A DNA stretch of 12,792 nucleotides from NCBI GenBank assembly GCA_016870675.1, contig VGAU01000028.1:1-12792 (forward strand), in the 5' to 3' direction. Within the stretch, counting starts at the first letter, position 1. Every line of letters starts with the position of its first letter. Below are positions 1 to 5,863 of the stretch, in pieces. Under the pieces are notes generated by a model that was given only the letters and a program-made list of their open reading frames with translations, was not told the origin of the DNA and did no database searches. Position numbers and translations under genes: made by a program. The stretch is from Actinomycetota bacterium. GTDB taxonomy: Bacteria > Actinomycetota > Humimicrobiia > Humimicrobiales > Humimicrobiaceae.

Positions 1-94
1 TATAGTCTTTATCCCGTCTTCTGTTAACCATCTTTAAATTACTATCTTTTTGTTTGTTTACAGTTTTGTTAACATTTTTAGATAATAATATCAT
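1..94 (-). CDS. N-terminal start of an unknown protein, cut by the window edge
   Basis: An ATG at 92-94 on the minus strand follows a good ribosome binding site (AAAGGAG, about 100-106), and the frame stays open for 31 codons to the left edge. The visible residues begin MILLSKNVNKTVNKQKDS and are rich in Lys, Asn and Arg. No domain can be recognised from so little. It starts 41 bases after the stop of the replication initiator on the same strand. A plasmid partition or maintenance gene would be a natural neighbour, but nothing in the residues shows that. Confidence 0.5.
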   Translation of the reverse strand, partial: MILLSKNVNKTVNKQKDSNLKMVNRRRDKDY

Positions 95-135
95 ATTTAC
101 TCCTTTTCTTTAAAATTTTATATTATAAAGCAAGA

Positions 136-1182
136 TTACCTGAAATTAAGATTTATATTATTTTTTCCAGCATAGTCTTTAGCAAGTGATATAAACATTG
201 AACCTCTATTCTTTTTAATTTTCCCGGTAAGATGTGTATACTTGATTATGCTTAAAAATATTCTTATCTGTTGCTCTGAAATCTTATCAACTATAGTACG
301 AAATGCTCCCATGCTGTGGTTATCCTTAAGCTCTTCTGCTATTTCTTTAACCAGCAGCTCTTTTTCTCTGGACCTATATATTTTTGGTCCAGGATATTCC
401 TCTACCCTGATGCTTTTAGGATATCTACCTTTTAGATCAATGCTTTTTTCTTTTCCAGAGTCCTCCGACTCTGTAAATTTGCATTTTCCCCTTTCTTTAA
501 GGGATTCTTTTATTTTTCTCCTGATATCGTTAATATCCTCTTCATCTACTGCTGTATTTTCCTTTATTTCACCCCCAGAGTTTTCCACAACCCCTTCACT
601 ACTGGCTCTATTAACGTTATTTAAATTAGGATCATTAACGTTAGTATCATTAGGGTGACTTTTTTCCAGTTCTAGAAGTGACTTTTTTCCAGTTCTAGAA
701 CTGGAATTTTTCCAGTTCTGAAAATTCCCTAGCTCGGGTTTTAAAACATAAATTCTATTAGGATTGCCCTGTCCGACTCTTTTATCAAATATGAGTTTAT
801 ATTTAACCAATGCTTTTTTGTATTTTATGACAGTTTTTTCATCTATTTTTAAAAGATTTAAAAGTTCTTTTAAACTAAAAACTAGATATATATATCCCTT
901 TTCATCTTCCCATTCGTTTTTTATAGAGACATCTAATCTATCTCTTAAAATTGAATACATTAATTTAGCCCCCATAGACAAACCTTTATATATCGGATTT
1001 TTAAATAACGCTTTTGGAACTTGGTAGAACCTAAAGGTTACTTCTTCTCTTTTTTTATAAAACCTTTCTTGTGGGATAGTATTATATTCTTTGTTGTTTG
1101 ATGAGTTAGTGTGATTACTGGAAGATAGTCCAGATTTTTTACTTGTATTTTCTCTATTGTCTCTTAAGTTATTCTCCCTCAT
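136..1182 (-). CDS. RepA_N-type replication initiator protein
   Basis: 348-residue protein likely to bind and open the origin of a plasmid or integrative element. Residues about 50-148 match the RepA_N (replication initiator A N-terminal) pattern, starting FYQVPKALFKNPIYKGLS and followed by a winged-helix-like stretch with MGAKLMYSILRDRL and the helix pair LKELLNLLKIDEKTVIKYKK. A charged, low-complexity linker spans about 150-275. A separate C-terminal domain of about 70 residues includes AFRTIVDKISEQQIRIFLS. This two-domain build with a variable linker is the known RepA_N layout. The DNA encoding the linker carries 23-bp direct repeats, where RepA_N origins are known to lie. The ATG at 1180-1182 follows AAAAGGGAA inside a small palindrome (GGGAATCCC). 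The first 45 residues are disordered (Ser/Asn-rich). The family call is firm in the N-terminal domain and inferred for the C-terminal one. Confidence 0.8.
   Translation of the reverse strand: MRENNLRDNRENTSKKSGLSSSNHTNSSNNKEYNTIPQERFYKKREEVTFRFYQVPKALFKNPIYKGLSMGAKLMYSILRDRLDVSIKNEWEDEKGYIYLVFSLKELLNLLKIDEKTVIKYKKALVKYKLIFDKRVGQGNPNRIYVLKPELGNFQNWKNSSSRTGKKSLLELEKSHPNDTNVNDPNLNNVNRASSEGVVENSGGEIKENTAVDEEDINDIRRKIKESLKERGKCKFTESEDSGKEKSIDLKGRYPKSIRVEEYPGPKIYRSREKELLVKEIAEELKDNHSMGAFRTIVDKISEQQIRIFLSIIKYTHLTGKIKKNRGSMFISLAKDYAGKNNINLNFR
610..643. repeat. Paired ATTAACGTTA motifs beside the iterons
   Basis: ATTAACGTTA occurs at 610-619 and 634-643, 24 bp apart, each centred on the palindrome AACGTT. 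They sit just beside the 23-bp iterons in the linker-coding part of rep and may be additional initiator-binding or unwinding elements. Asn/Asp/Val-rich coding could also create such repeats. Confidence 0.35.
655..719. repeat. Three iterons at 23-bp spacing inside the rep gene (candidate origin)
   Basis: The 13-mer TTTTTCCAGTTCT occurs at 661-673, 684-696 and 707-719, exactly 23 bp apart. The first two copies belong to a perfect 23-bp tandem duplication (655-677 and 678-700, beginning GTGACTTTTTTCC). A perfect 16-bp palindrome, CCAGTTCTAGAACTGG, lies at 689-704. The period is not a multiple of three, so protein repetition does not explain it; spacing near two helical turns suits a protein-binding array. 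The array falls in the linker-coding part of rep. Origins of RepA_N plasmids such as pAD1 and pSK41 are known to lie within rep, so origin function is a reasoned inference. Confidence 0.7.
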
Positions 1183-1216
1183 TATGGGATTCCCTTTTAA
1201 AATCGTTATCTAATAC

Positions 1217-1243
1217 AAAAAGCCCGGCATTATACCGAGCTTT
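1217..1243 (-). terminator. Intrinsic terminator after the HEPN/MNT operon
   Basis: On the minus strand AAAGCTCGG and CCGGGCTTT form a 9-bp stem with one mismatch and a 7-base loop, ending in a run of five T. Only the minus-strand side has a proper U tract. It would stop transcripts coming from the HEPN/MNT operon and the relic frame before they enter rep, whose start codon is about 35 bases further on. Confidence 0.65.
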
Positions 1244-1249
1244 CGCTAC

Positions 1250-1525
1250 TTAAATAACTTTTATTTTCCTTCTGAAGGTAAGAGCTAAATCAATTGAATT
1301 ACTTTCGGAATTTAATAAATCCTGTACTATATCTCTTGGATTTTTTAGGCATGCGCTAGGCGAATCGCCTCCGCCATTCGCCCCGAATCAGCTTAAATAC
1401 TGGTTTTTGTACCACTGGTGACCTTTTATTTTATCTCTTTTATTCTCAAATTCAAGGGAGATTATAAAATCTTTATGCTTTTTAAAAGAGTTTAAATCAC
1501 TGAAGCCTATTTTAATTCTACAGAT
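1250..1525 (-). pseudogene. Decayed reading frame with in-frame TGA and no start codon
   Basis: Between the HEPN gene and the rep terminator one minus-strand frame reads 45 codons, TGA at 1388-1390, then 45 codons to TAA at 1250-1252. The first part has protein-like content (GFSDLNSFKKHKDFIISLEF, then DKIKGHQWYKNQYLS). The second contains PSACLKNPRDIVQDLLNSES and ends LALTFRRKIKVI. There is no ATG, GTG or TTG at the head of the frame, which runs into the HEPN stop codon. The simplest reading is the 3' end of a lost gene with a nonsense mutation. A GC-rich palindrome lies just after the TGA. I do not recognise the family. Confidence 0.4.
1359..1389. repeat. GC-rich nested palindrome
   Basis: GGCGAAT (1359-1365) and ATTCGCC (1376-1382) are perfect inverted arms around a 10-base loop. 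Overlapping alternatives are AGGCGA-A-TCGCCT (1358-1370) and ATTCG-CCC-CGAAT (1376-1388). The block is strikingly GC-rich against its AT-rich surroundings, which suggests a structured RNA element, a mobile-repeat remnant or a recombination site. Its function is unknown. Confidence 0.5.
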
Positions 1526-1973
1526 TTAAACTCAATTGAGGATTCCTGTCTTTGAGATATTTTTCAATTACTTGTATAAAAGCATCGGCATCTTTTATAT
1601 CGCTTACCAATTGGGTTTTTGATATATTATATATAGCCTGATATTCAAATTTATTTCTTTTTATTCTCAGTTTATCAAACTTAAATATTATAGCCTCAAA
1701 ATCGTCTCCTAAGGTCCTTTTAACAGCTTCTATAATTCCTATATGCTGAAATTTATTTCCAGGTCTATAACCTTGAGACCTTATTAAAGCATTTGCTGCA
1801 TGAAACATGGCATTATAAATAAGGGTAAGCGCAGCACCCTCATCATTTGCCATTATTATTTTTGCTGTCTCTAAATCTTTTTTAGCCCGCCTGATAAATC
1901 TATGAATCTGATCAATCCCTATTGCTTTTTCTTTTTTTAGTTTCCCTTCAGCTACAAGGTCCTTATAATTCAA
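1518..1973 (-). CDS. HEPN-domain protein, probable toxin partner of an MNT antitoxin
   Basis: 151-residue all-helical protein of the HEPN family (PF05168-like), members of which act as ribonuclease toxins or their relatives. Visible marks are the core helix YNAMFHAANALIRSQGYRPG (residues 53-72) and the late motif RNKFEY (106-111), which sits where HEPN RNases carry R-x4-6-H. The His is replaced by Tyr (Y111), as in some HEPN subfamilies, so RNase activity is not assured. The start is a TTG at 1971-1973 that overlaps the TGA stop of the upstream nucleotidyltransferase as TTGA, with AAAAGGA about 10 bases before it. The pair is therefore translationally coupled. By analogy with type VII HepT/MntA systems, the partner would neutralise this protein by modifying it. 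The pairing is strong; the toxin role is inferred. Confidence 0.75.
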   Translation of the reverse strand: MNYKDLVAEGKLKKEKAIGIDQIHRFIRRAKKDLETAKIIMANDEGAALTLIYNAMFHAANALIRSQGYRPGNKFQHIGIIEAVKRTLGDDFEAIIFKFDKLRIKRNKFEYQAIYNISKTQLVSDIKDADAFIQVIEKYLKDRNPQLSLNL

Positions 1974-2548
1974 AGTTTATTTCCTTTTAATACTATTTTT
2001 GGCCCCATCTTAATATTTGTAACAAAGCTATCGTTTTCATTTACTCGTTTTTCCCATTCCTCTTTTGAATAATAGATATAATTTATTTCACGGGAAATAT
2101 CTTTTCTAAAATCATTTATTTTTGAGATAAAGCTATTCTCATTAAAAATACCTTCCCTGACTATAAGACAAAGATCAATATCTGAAAAAGCGTTTTCCTT
2201 TCCGGTTGCAAATGAGCCATAAATGAAGGCTGAAACTATCCCACCTGTTTCATTAATTATATTTCTTAGACTTCCCTTAATGCCAATGGTTTTAAAAATT
2301 ATAGATTTTAATTCATTAAATAGCGGATAGTTTCTATTCAGGAAAAAATATTTCTGCTTCCCTCTGAATTGAGATACAAAAATACCTTCTTTCTCAAGTT
2401 TTGCCAGCTCTTTTGATAGATTACCGGGATCTTCTTCTAATACCGCAGCTATTTCCCTTAAGTACATTTCGCTATCTGTATTTGTAAAGAAATGCAGTAG
2501 TATTTTATTTCTAAGTCTTGATTTTGTAATTTCTAAAAAATTAATCAT
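1970..2548 (-). CDS. Winged-helix/MNT nucleotidyltransferase, probable antitoxin and repressor
   Basis: Two-domain protein. Residues about 10-75 form a winged helix-turn-helix (YLREIAAVLEEDPGNLSKEL, then a wing with RGKQKYFFLN). Residues about 108-175 form a minimal nucleotidyltransferase with the signature GSFATGKENAFSDIDL, giving the G-S and D-x-D residues that bind NTP-Mg2+ (numbering from the GTG at 2558-2560). The third acidic residue is Asn in EINYIYYS, as I recall for other HTH-fused members. MntA-type partners transfer nucleotides to HEPN toxins. The GTG at 2558-2560 is possible, but the ATG at 2546-2548 is preferred: TAGGTG lies about 9 bases upstream of it and contains that GTG. This gives 192 residues. 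The HTH and the upstream palindrome suggest autoregulation. Confidence 0.75.
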   Translation of the reverse strand: MINFLEITKSRLRNKILLHFFTNTDSEMYLREIAAVLEEDPGNLSKELAKLEKEGIFVSQFRGKQKYFFLNRNYPLFNELKSIIFKTIGIKGSLRNIINETGGIVSAFIYGSFATGKENAFSDIDLCLIVREGIFNENSFISKINDFRKDISREINYIYYSKEEWEKRVNENDSFVTNIKMGPKIVLKGNKL

Positions 2549-2560
2549 TGTTGTAATCAC

Positions 2561-2597
2561 CTACAACTATTGTAGTAAATGTTAACAACAAAGGCAA
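2561..2597 (-). promoter_or_regulatory. Promoter with operator palindrome for the HEPN/MNT pair
   Basis: On the minus strand a -35-like TTGCCT (2592-2597), a 17-bp spacer and a -10 TACAAT (2569-2574) precede the nucleotidyltransferase gene. The -10 lies inside a perfect inverted repeat CTACAA-3-TTGTAG (2561-2575). A looser outer pair, TTGTTGTAA (2548-2556) and TTAACAACAA (2582-2591), flanks it. A winged-helix product binding there would block its own promoter. Confidence 0.5.
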
Positions 2598-2619
2598 AAG
2601 AATTTTTCAAAAAAATTTA

Positions 2620-2657
2620 TGGTATCTGTGGCACACACTGGTATCTGTCAGATACCA
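2620..2657. repeat. REP-like palindrome cluster, possible terminator on the plus strand
   Basis: TGGTATCTGT occurs at 2620-2629 and 2639-2648, and its inverse CAGATACCA at 2649-2657. The last two form a 9-bp perfect inverted repeat around one base, followed by CTC and a T-run, so it could fold as a terminator on the plus strand. Short inverted motifs of this kind resemble REP elements moved by IS200-like Y1 transposases in other genomes. No such transposase is visible here. From 2658 to 2797 I see only AT-rich sequence. Confidence 0.5.
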
Positions 2658-2797
2658 CTCTTTTTTTATTACTATTTTCATCTTTAGGACTTTGGTTTAA
2701 TAATACATTCAGGTTTGATATAGAATCTTTATTTTCTTTAACTAAATTTTACTTATTAACATATTTAATATTTTCATAAAACATGGTATAAATCTTT

Positions 2798-2826
2798 TTG
2801 ATAAAATACTTTATGTATATTATTAT
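2798..2826 (+). promoter_or_regulatory. Promoter of the enolase unit
   Basis: TTGATA (2798-2803), a 17-bp spacer and TATTAT (2821-2826) form a good housekeeping-sigma promoter. The expected start of transcription, about 2833, is exactly where the fluoride aptamer begins. Confidence 0.7.
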
Positions 2827-2832
2827 ATAGTG

Positions 2833-2892
2833 AAAAGCGATGAAGCTCGCTTAATGCTTTAATGCTGATGGCTTCTATCTGTTGGTAGAAGC
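2833..2892 (+). promoter_or_regulatory. Fluoride riboswitch (crcB motif) upstream of enolase
   Basis: The sequence fits the fluoride aptamer. Stem P1 is AAGCG (2835-2839) with CGCTT (2848-2852), enclosing AUG plus the pseudoknot strand GAAGC (2842-2846). That strand pairs with GCTTC (2871-2875) in the conserved 3' segment GCTGATGGCTTCTAT. The order and spacing match the Thermotoga aptamer (GAUG-loop, AA-stem-UGAUGG, pyrimidine-rich 3' strand). The middle stem is unusually weak, two or three pairs. The 3' pseudoknot strand is also the 5' arm of the terminator at 2871-2899. Fluoride binding would hold the pseudoknot, prevent the terminator and switch enolase on. Enolase is a known member of fluoride-riboswitch regulons. 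Confidence 0.8.
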
Positions 2893-2899
2893 TTTTTTT
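2871..2899 (+). terminator. Riboswitch-controlled terminator before enolase
   Basis: GCTTCTATC (2871-2879) pairs with GGTAGAAGC (2884-2892), nine pairs including one G-U, around the loop TGTT, followed by seven T (2893-2899). The 5' arm is shared with the aptamer pseudoknot, so aptamer and terminator exclude each other. Enolase's ribosome binding site lies about 75 bases further on, so control here is transcriptional. Confidence 0.85.
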
Positions 2900-2984
2900 A
2901 TATCGGGTGCTAATTTAAAAACTGCGCGTATTTATCAGCAGAAATCGATATCGTAATAAGCTAAAAAGCAGAAAAGGAGCTACA

Positions 2985-4268
2985 ATGAGAATTAAAAAAG
3001 TAAACGCAAACGAAATTTTAGACAGCCGTGGCAGCCCTACTATTGAAGCTACTGTTACTCTTGAAGATGGCTCAATTGGCTGGGCAGCAGTTCCCTCGGG
3101 AGCTTCAACCGGAACATATGAAGCTGTAGAGCTCCGGGATAATGATAAAAAAAGATATGATGGTAAAGGGGTGTTAAAGGCAGTTGAAAATGTAAATAGC
3201 AAAATTGCTCCAGCAGTTATTGGCCTTGATGCTTCTAACCAGGAAAAAATCGATGAGATAATGATTGAACTTGATGGAACAGAGAGCAAAGCTAATCTGG
3301 GGGCCAATGCTATTCTTTCTGTATCTTTAGCGATTGCCAGGGCTGAAGCAGTCTCAGAAAAAAAACCACTTTATTTATATCTTTCTAAATTCAACCCTGG
3401 CCATAATGGTAAATTTATTATGCCTATTACGCAGATGAATGTTATGAATGGGGGTAAACACGCAAATTGGTCAACTGATATCCAGGAATATTTGCTTATG
3501 CCAACCGGCGCAGATTCTGTCTCAGAAGCAATAAGAATGTGTTCTGAAATATATAATCAGATTAAAAAAATCCTGAAAGCCGGTGGTTATCCAACTAATG
3601 TTGGTGATGAAGGTGGATTTGCACCCGGATTTACCTCAAATGAAGAGCCTTTTCAGTTTATGTCCGAAGCAATAAAAAAAGCCGGCTATAACCTGGGTAG
3701 AGATATTAATTTTGGTATTGACCCGGCCTCATCAGAATTTTTTAAAAATGGAGTTTACAATTTAGCCAAAGAAGGCAGGGTAGTTTCCAGCAAAGAATTA
3801 GCAGAGTTTTATATAAATTTAAGGTCTAAATACCCTATTATTTCCATGGAGGATATATTTGCAGAGGATGACTGGGATGGATTTAGAGATTTTACCGCAC
3901 TCTCAGATGGAAAAATACAGATTACAGGAGATGACCTTTATGTTACCAATATTAAGAGGTTGCAGAAAGGGATTGAGAATAAAACTACAAATTCAATACT
4001 TATAAAACTCAATCAAATAGGGACTTTAACTGAAACTATAAATACTGTTTTGATGGCTGTCCGAAATGAAATGTCGGCTGTAGTTTCCCATAGAAGTGGT
4101 GAAACAGAAGATTCATTTATTGCCGATTTTGTCGTAGCAATGGGAACAGGCCAGATTAAGACAGGAGCACCCTGCAGAAGCGAGAGAGTGGTTAAATATA
4201 ATCGTCTGATGCAGATTGAAAGAGAACTTGGAAATGATGCAACTTATGCCAGATTTCCATTCAAATAG
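2985..4268 (+). CDS. eno: Enolase (phosphopyruvate hydratase)
   Basis: Cytosolic glycolytic enzyme converting 2-phosphoglycerate to phosphoenolpyruvate; Mg2+-dependent and classically inhibited by fluoride with phosphate. At 427 residues it is full length. The substrate loop is GASTG (39-43). The active-site set is present: H159, E168, E209 in GDEGGFAP, Mg ligands D246, E289 and D316, general base K341 in ILIKLNQIGT, H369-R370-S371 in SHRSGETED, and K392. Some normally invariant neighbours differ: NGGKHANWSTDIQEY for the usual NGG-HADN-DxQEF, and SMEDIFAEDDW for the usual EDGLAEDDW. The start is fixed by AGGAG (2975-2979) five bases before ATG. A fluoride riboswitch precedes it. It could be a fluoride-induced second enolase or the only copy; the window cannot tell. 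Confidence 0.95.
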   Translation: MRIKKVNANEILDSRGSPTIEATVTLEDGSIGWAAVPSGASTGTYEAVELRDNDKKRYDGKGVLKAVENVNSKIAPAVIGLDASNQEKIDEIMIELDGTESKANLGANAILSVSLAIARAEAVSEKKPLYLYLSKFNPGHNGKFIMPITQMNVMNGGKHANWSTDIQEYLLMPTGADSVSEAIRMCSEIYNQIKKILKAGGYPTNVGDEGGFAPGFTSNEEPFQFMSEAIKKAGYNLGRDINFGIDPASSEFFKNGVYNLAKEGRVVSSKELAEFYINLRSKYPIISMEDIFAEDDWDGFRDFTALSDGKIQITGDDLYVTNIKRLQKGIENKTTNSILIKLNQIGTLTETINTVLMAVRNEMSAVVSHRSGETEDSFIADFVVAMGTGQIKTGAPCRSERVVKYNRLMQIERELGNDATYARFPFK

Positions 4269-4290
4269 TGAGAAATTCAAAATAACTAAA

Positions 4291-4378
4291 ATGAAATCTA
4301 AAGATATCTTTAAAAAAAATAACTCAAGATGAAGCCAATGCCCTGGAAAAAGCTTTAAGAAAAATTAGTGGAGAATAA
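4291..4378 (+). pseudogene. Possible small frameshifted remnant ahead of the transporter
   Basis: An ATG at 4291 opens MKSKDIFKK but runs through eight A (4312-4319) into a stop. Removing one A would join it to ITQDEANALEKALRKISGE, ending TAA at 4376-4378. The joined 28-residue peptide is helical and resembles the C-terminal tail of small regulators such as MarR proteins, but it is too short to assign. The ribosome binding site is poor. It may be a relic of a regulator gene or chance. Confidence 0.25.
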
Positions 4379-5585
4379 GAAAGAAATGCCTTCTTATAAA
4401 ATAAGTAAACCAGAAGATAATTTTAGAATTCCCAGAAATGTCTTTGCAATGGGCTGGGTCAGTTTTTTCAACGATCTGGCTTCCGAGATGGTATATCCTG
4501 TTGTGCCTATCTTTTTAACGAGTTTTCTGGGGGTCCCGGTTGCCATTGTGGGTTTTATTGAAGGTATTGCAGAATCAACATCTTCCATACTGAAAGTTTT
4601 TTCCGGATGGTTATCTGACAGATTTCAGAAAAGAAAGCCTTTTGTTGTTTCTGGTTATATACTTTCTACCTTTTCAAAAATAATCCTGGGACTGTCATAT
4701 GTCTGGCCATCTGTACTTACAGCCCGTTTTCTTGATAGGTTTGGGAAAGGTATAAGAACATCGGCAAGAGATTCATTAATAACAGAGAGCAGCCCCGAAA
4801 ATATAAGGGGGAAGTCTTTTGGATTTCACAGGGCTCTTGATACTCTTGGAGCAGTACTGGGACCTCTTGCGGCCATTTTATTTCTTGCAATATTTAACAA
4901 TAATATAAGGCTTATCTTTTTTATAGCCTTTATACCGGGTTTTATTGGTATAATCCTTCTTATTATTTTTGTCCGTGAAAAAAGAAAAAAAGCTATAAGC
5001 TTTAGTGATTTAAAATTAAGATGGAGGGATGTCAATCCTTCTTTTAAGATATTCTTATTTATCAGCATAATTTTTTCTATTGGCAACAGCTCAGATGCCT
5101 TCCTTATTCTGAGGGCGCAGAACCTGGGAATGACAATTAAAATAACAATTTTTGCATATGTTCTTTTTAATATAACGTATGCTTTATTCTCCATTCCTGC
5201 TGGAATAATTGTGGATAAAATTGGTGCAAAAAGAGTACTGATTATCGGGTTCGTTGTTTTTGGTTTTGTATATTTCCTACTGGGACTTATAAATAAAAGT
5301 CTTTTTATATGGTTCCTGTTTCCTTTTTATGGAATTTATATGGCACTCACTGAAGGTGTCGGGAAGGCTTATATATCGCTTCTTGTGCCGCAGAAAAAAT
5401 CAGGAACAGCTTTCGGAATTTACCAGACTTCTATAGGAATCTGCAGTTTCTTTTCTTCTATTATTGCAGGTGTTATGTGGAATTATATTAATGTCAGGGT
5501 CCCTTTTTTCTTTGGAAGTGTGACGGCGATAATTACTGCGGTACTTTTTATTGTACTGGGTAACAGGTTAAAAACTATAAGATAA
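4368..5585 (+). CDS. Major facilitator superfamily transporter
   Basis: 405-residue inner-membrane secondary carrier with about 12 hydrophobic segments. Motif A, SGWLSDRFQKRKP (79-91), lies in the loop after the second membrane segment. RFLDRFGKGIRTSARDSLI (120-138) and GFHRALDTLGAVLGP (152-166) are typical of a broad uncharacterised bacterial MFS group. The substrate cannot be read from the sequence. The gene lies 99 bases after enolase with no terminator between, so it may share the fluoride-controlled transcript; a role in fluoride or metabolite export is only an inference. The GTG at 4368 opens the frame, but the ATG at 4386 (residue 7), with GGAG 12 bases upstream, is an alternative start. 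The N-terminal 22 residues are polar and cytosolic either way. The gene is intact. Confidence 0.85.
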   Translation: MENKKEMPSYKISKPEDNFRIPRNVFAMGWVSFFNDLASEMVYPVVPIFLTSFLGVPVAIVGFIEGIAESTSSILKVFSGWLSDRFQKRKPFVVSGYILSTFSKIILGLSYVWPSVLTARFLDRFGKGIRTSARDSLITESSPENIRGKSFGFHRALDTLGAVLGPLAAILFLAIFNNNIRLIFFIAFIPGFIGIILLIIFVREKRKKAISFSDLKLRWRDVNPSFKIFLFISIIFSIGNSSDAFLILRAQNLGMTIKITIFAYVLFNITYALFSIPAGIIVDKIGAKRVLIIGFVVFGFVYFLLGLINKSLFIWFLFPFYGIYMALTEGVGKAYISLLVPQKKSGTAFGIYQTSIGICSFFSSIIAGVMWNYINVRVPFFFGSVTAIITAVLFIVLGNRLKTIR

Positions 5586-5742
5586 GCTAATTTAAACCAT
5601 AAAATTTATTCAAAATTAAAATATATTACTTCAATACCATTTTTAAAATTATTATTATCCAAATTTTATGAAATTTATAACTTTTAATTTTTTTATCCGG
5701 TAATCTAATCTATATAATCAACTTTCCCCAAACAATTATTAA
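5586..5742. other. AT-rich intergenic stretch, no gene
   Basis: No coding frame, RNA gene or GC-rich terminator hairpin is visible between the transporter stop and the next promoter. T-rich runs near 5680-5698 could allow weak termination. Confidence 0.5.
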
Positions 5743-5771
5743 TTGACTACTGTCATTATAAATTGTATAAT
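5743..5771 (+). promoter_or_regulatory. Promoter of the crcB unit
   Basis: TTGACT (5743-5748), a 17-bp spacer and a perfect TATAAT (5766-5771) form a strong housekeeping promoter. Initiation near 5778-5780 would start the RNA just before the second fluoride aptamer. Confidence 0.8.
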
Positions 5772-5782
5772 CCTTTAAAAAT

Positions 5783-5832
5783 ATGGTGATGGAGTTCACC
5801 TAAAACTGCCCAATGGGCTGATAACTCCTATC
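5783..5832 (+). promoter_or_regulatory. Fluoride riboswitch (crcB motif) upstream of crcB
   Basis: A textbook fluoride aptamer. P1 is GGTG (5785-5788) with CACC (5797-5800), enclosing AUG-like GATG and the pseudoknot strand GGAGTT (5791-5796). That strand pairs perfectly with AACTCC (5823-5828). The second stem is GCCC (5808-5811) with GGGC (5815-5818), followed by the conserved TGATAACTCCTA. The gene immediately downstream is a crcB fragment, the classic target. The pseudoknot strand AACTCC is shared with the terminator hairpin that follows. Confidence 0.93.
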
Positions 5833-5863
5833 AAAATTTAATTTTTTAGATAGGAGTTTTTTT
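5823..5863 (+). terminator. Terminator that also buries the crcB ribosome binding site
   Basis: AACTCCTATC (5823-5832) and GATAGGAGTT (5849-5858) are perfect 10-bp arms around an AT-rich 16-base loop, running into a T tract (5857-5863) that ends at the crcB ATG. The ribosome binding site AGGAG (5852-5856) is inside the 3' arm. Without fluoride the hairpin would both end transcription and, in any read-through RNA, hide the start site. With fluoride, the 5' arm is held in the pseudoknot and both blocks are lifted. Confidence 0.85.

Noticed and set aside
655..719. CRISPR array
   Set aside because: The repeats are contiguous with no variable spacers and lie within a coding sequence.
242..1027. 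Two plus-strand frames opposite the rep gene
   Set aside because: Their Ser/Leu-rich composition is what the antisense of a Lys/Glu/Asn-rich gene gives; no ribosome binding sites and no recognisable domains.
1388..1390. Selenocysteine codon
   Set aside because: The hairpin position is suggestive, but there is no start codon, no known selenoprotein motif at the TGA and no Sec machinery in view; kept only as a low-weight finding.
2579..2779. 66-codon open frame on the plus strand with a hydrophobic tail
   Set aside because: It starts inside the HEPN/MNT operator region without a ribosome binding site, runs through the palindrome cluster and resembles no family.
2915..3307. 130-codon minus-strand frame opposite the start of enolase
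   Set aside because: Antisense shadow of a strongly conserved gene; it would also overlap the enolase leader.
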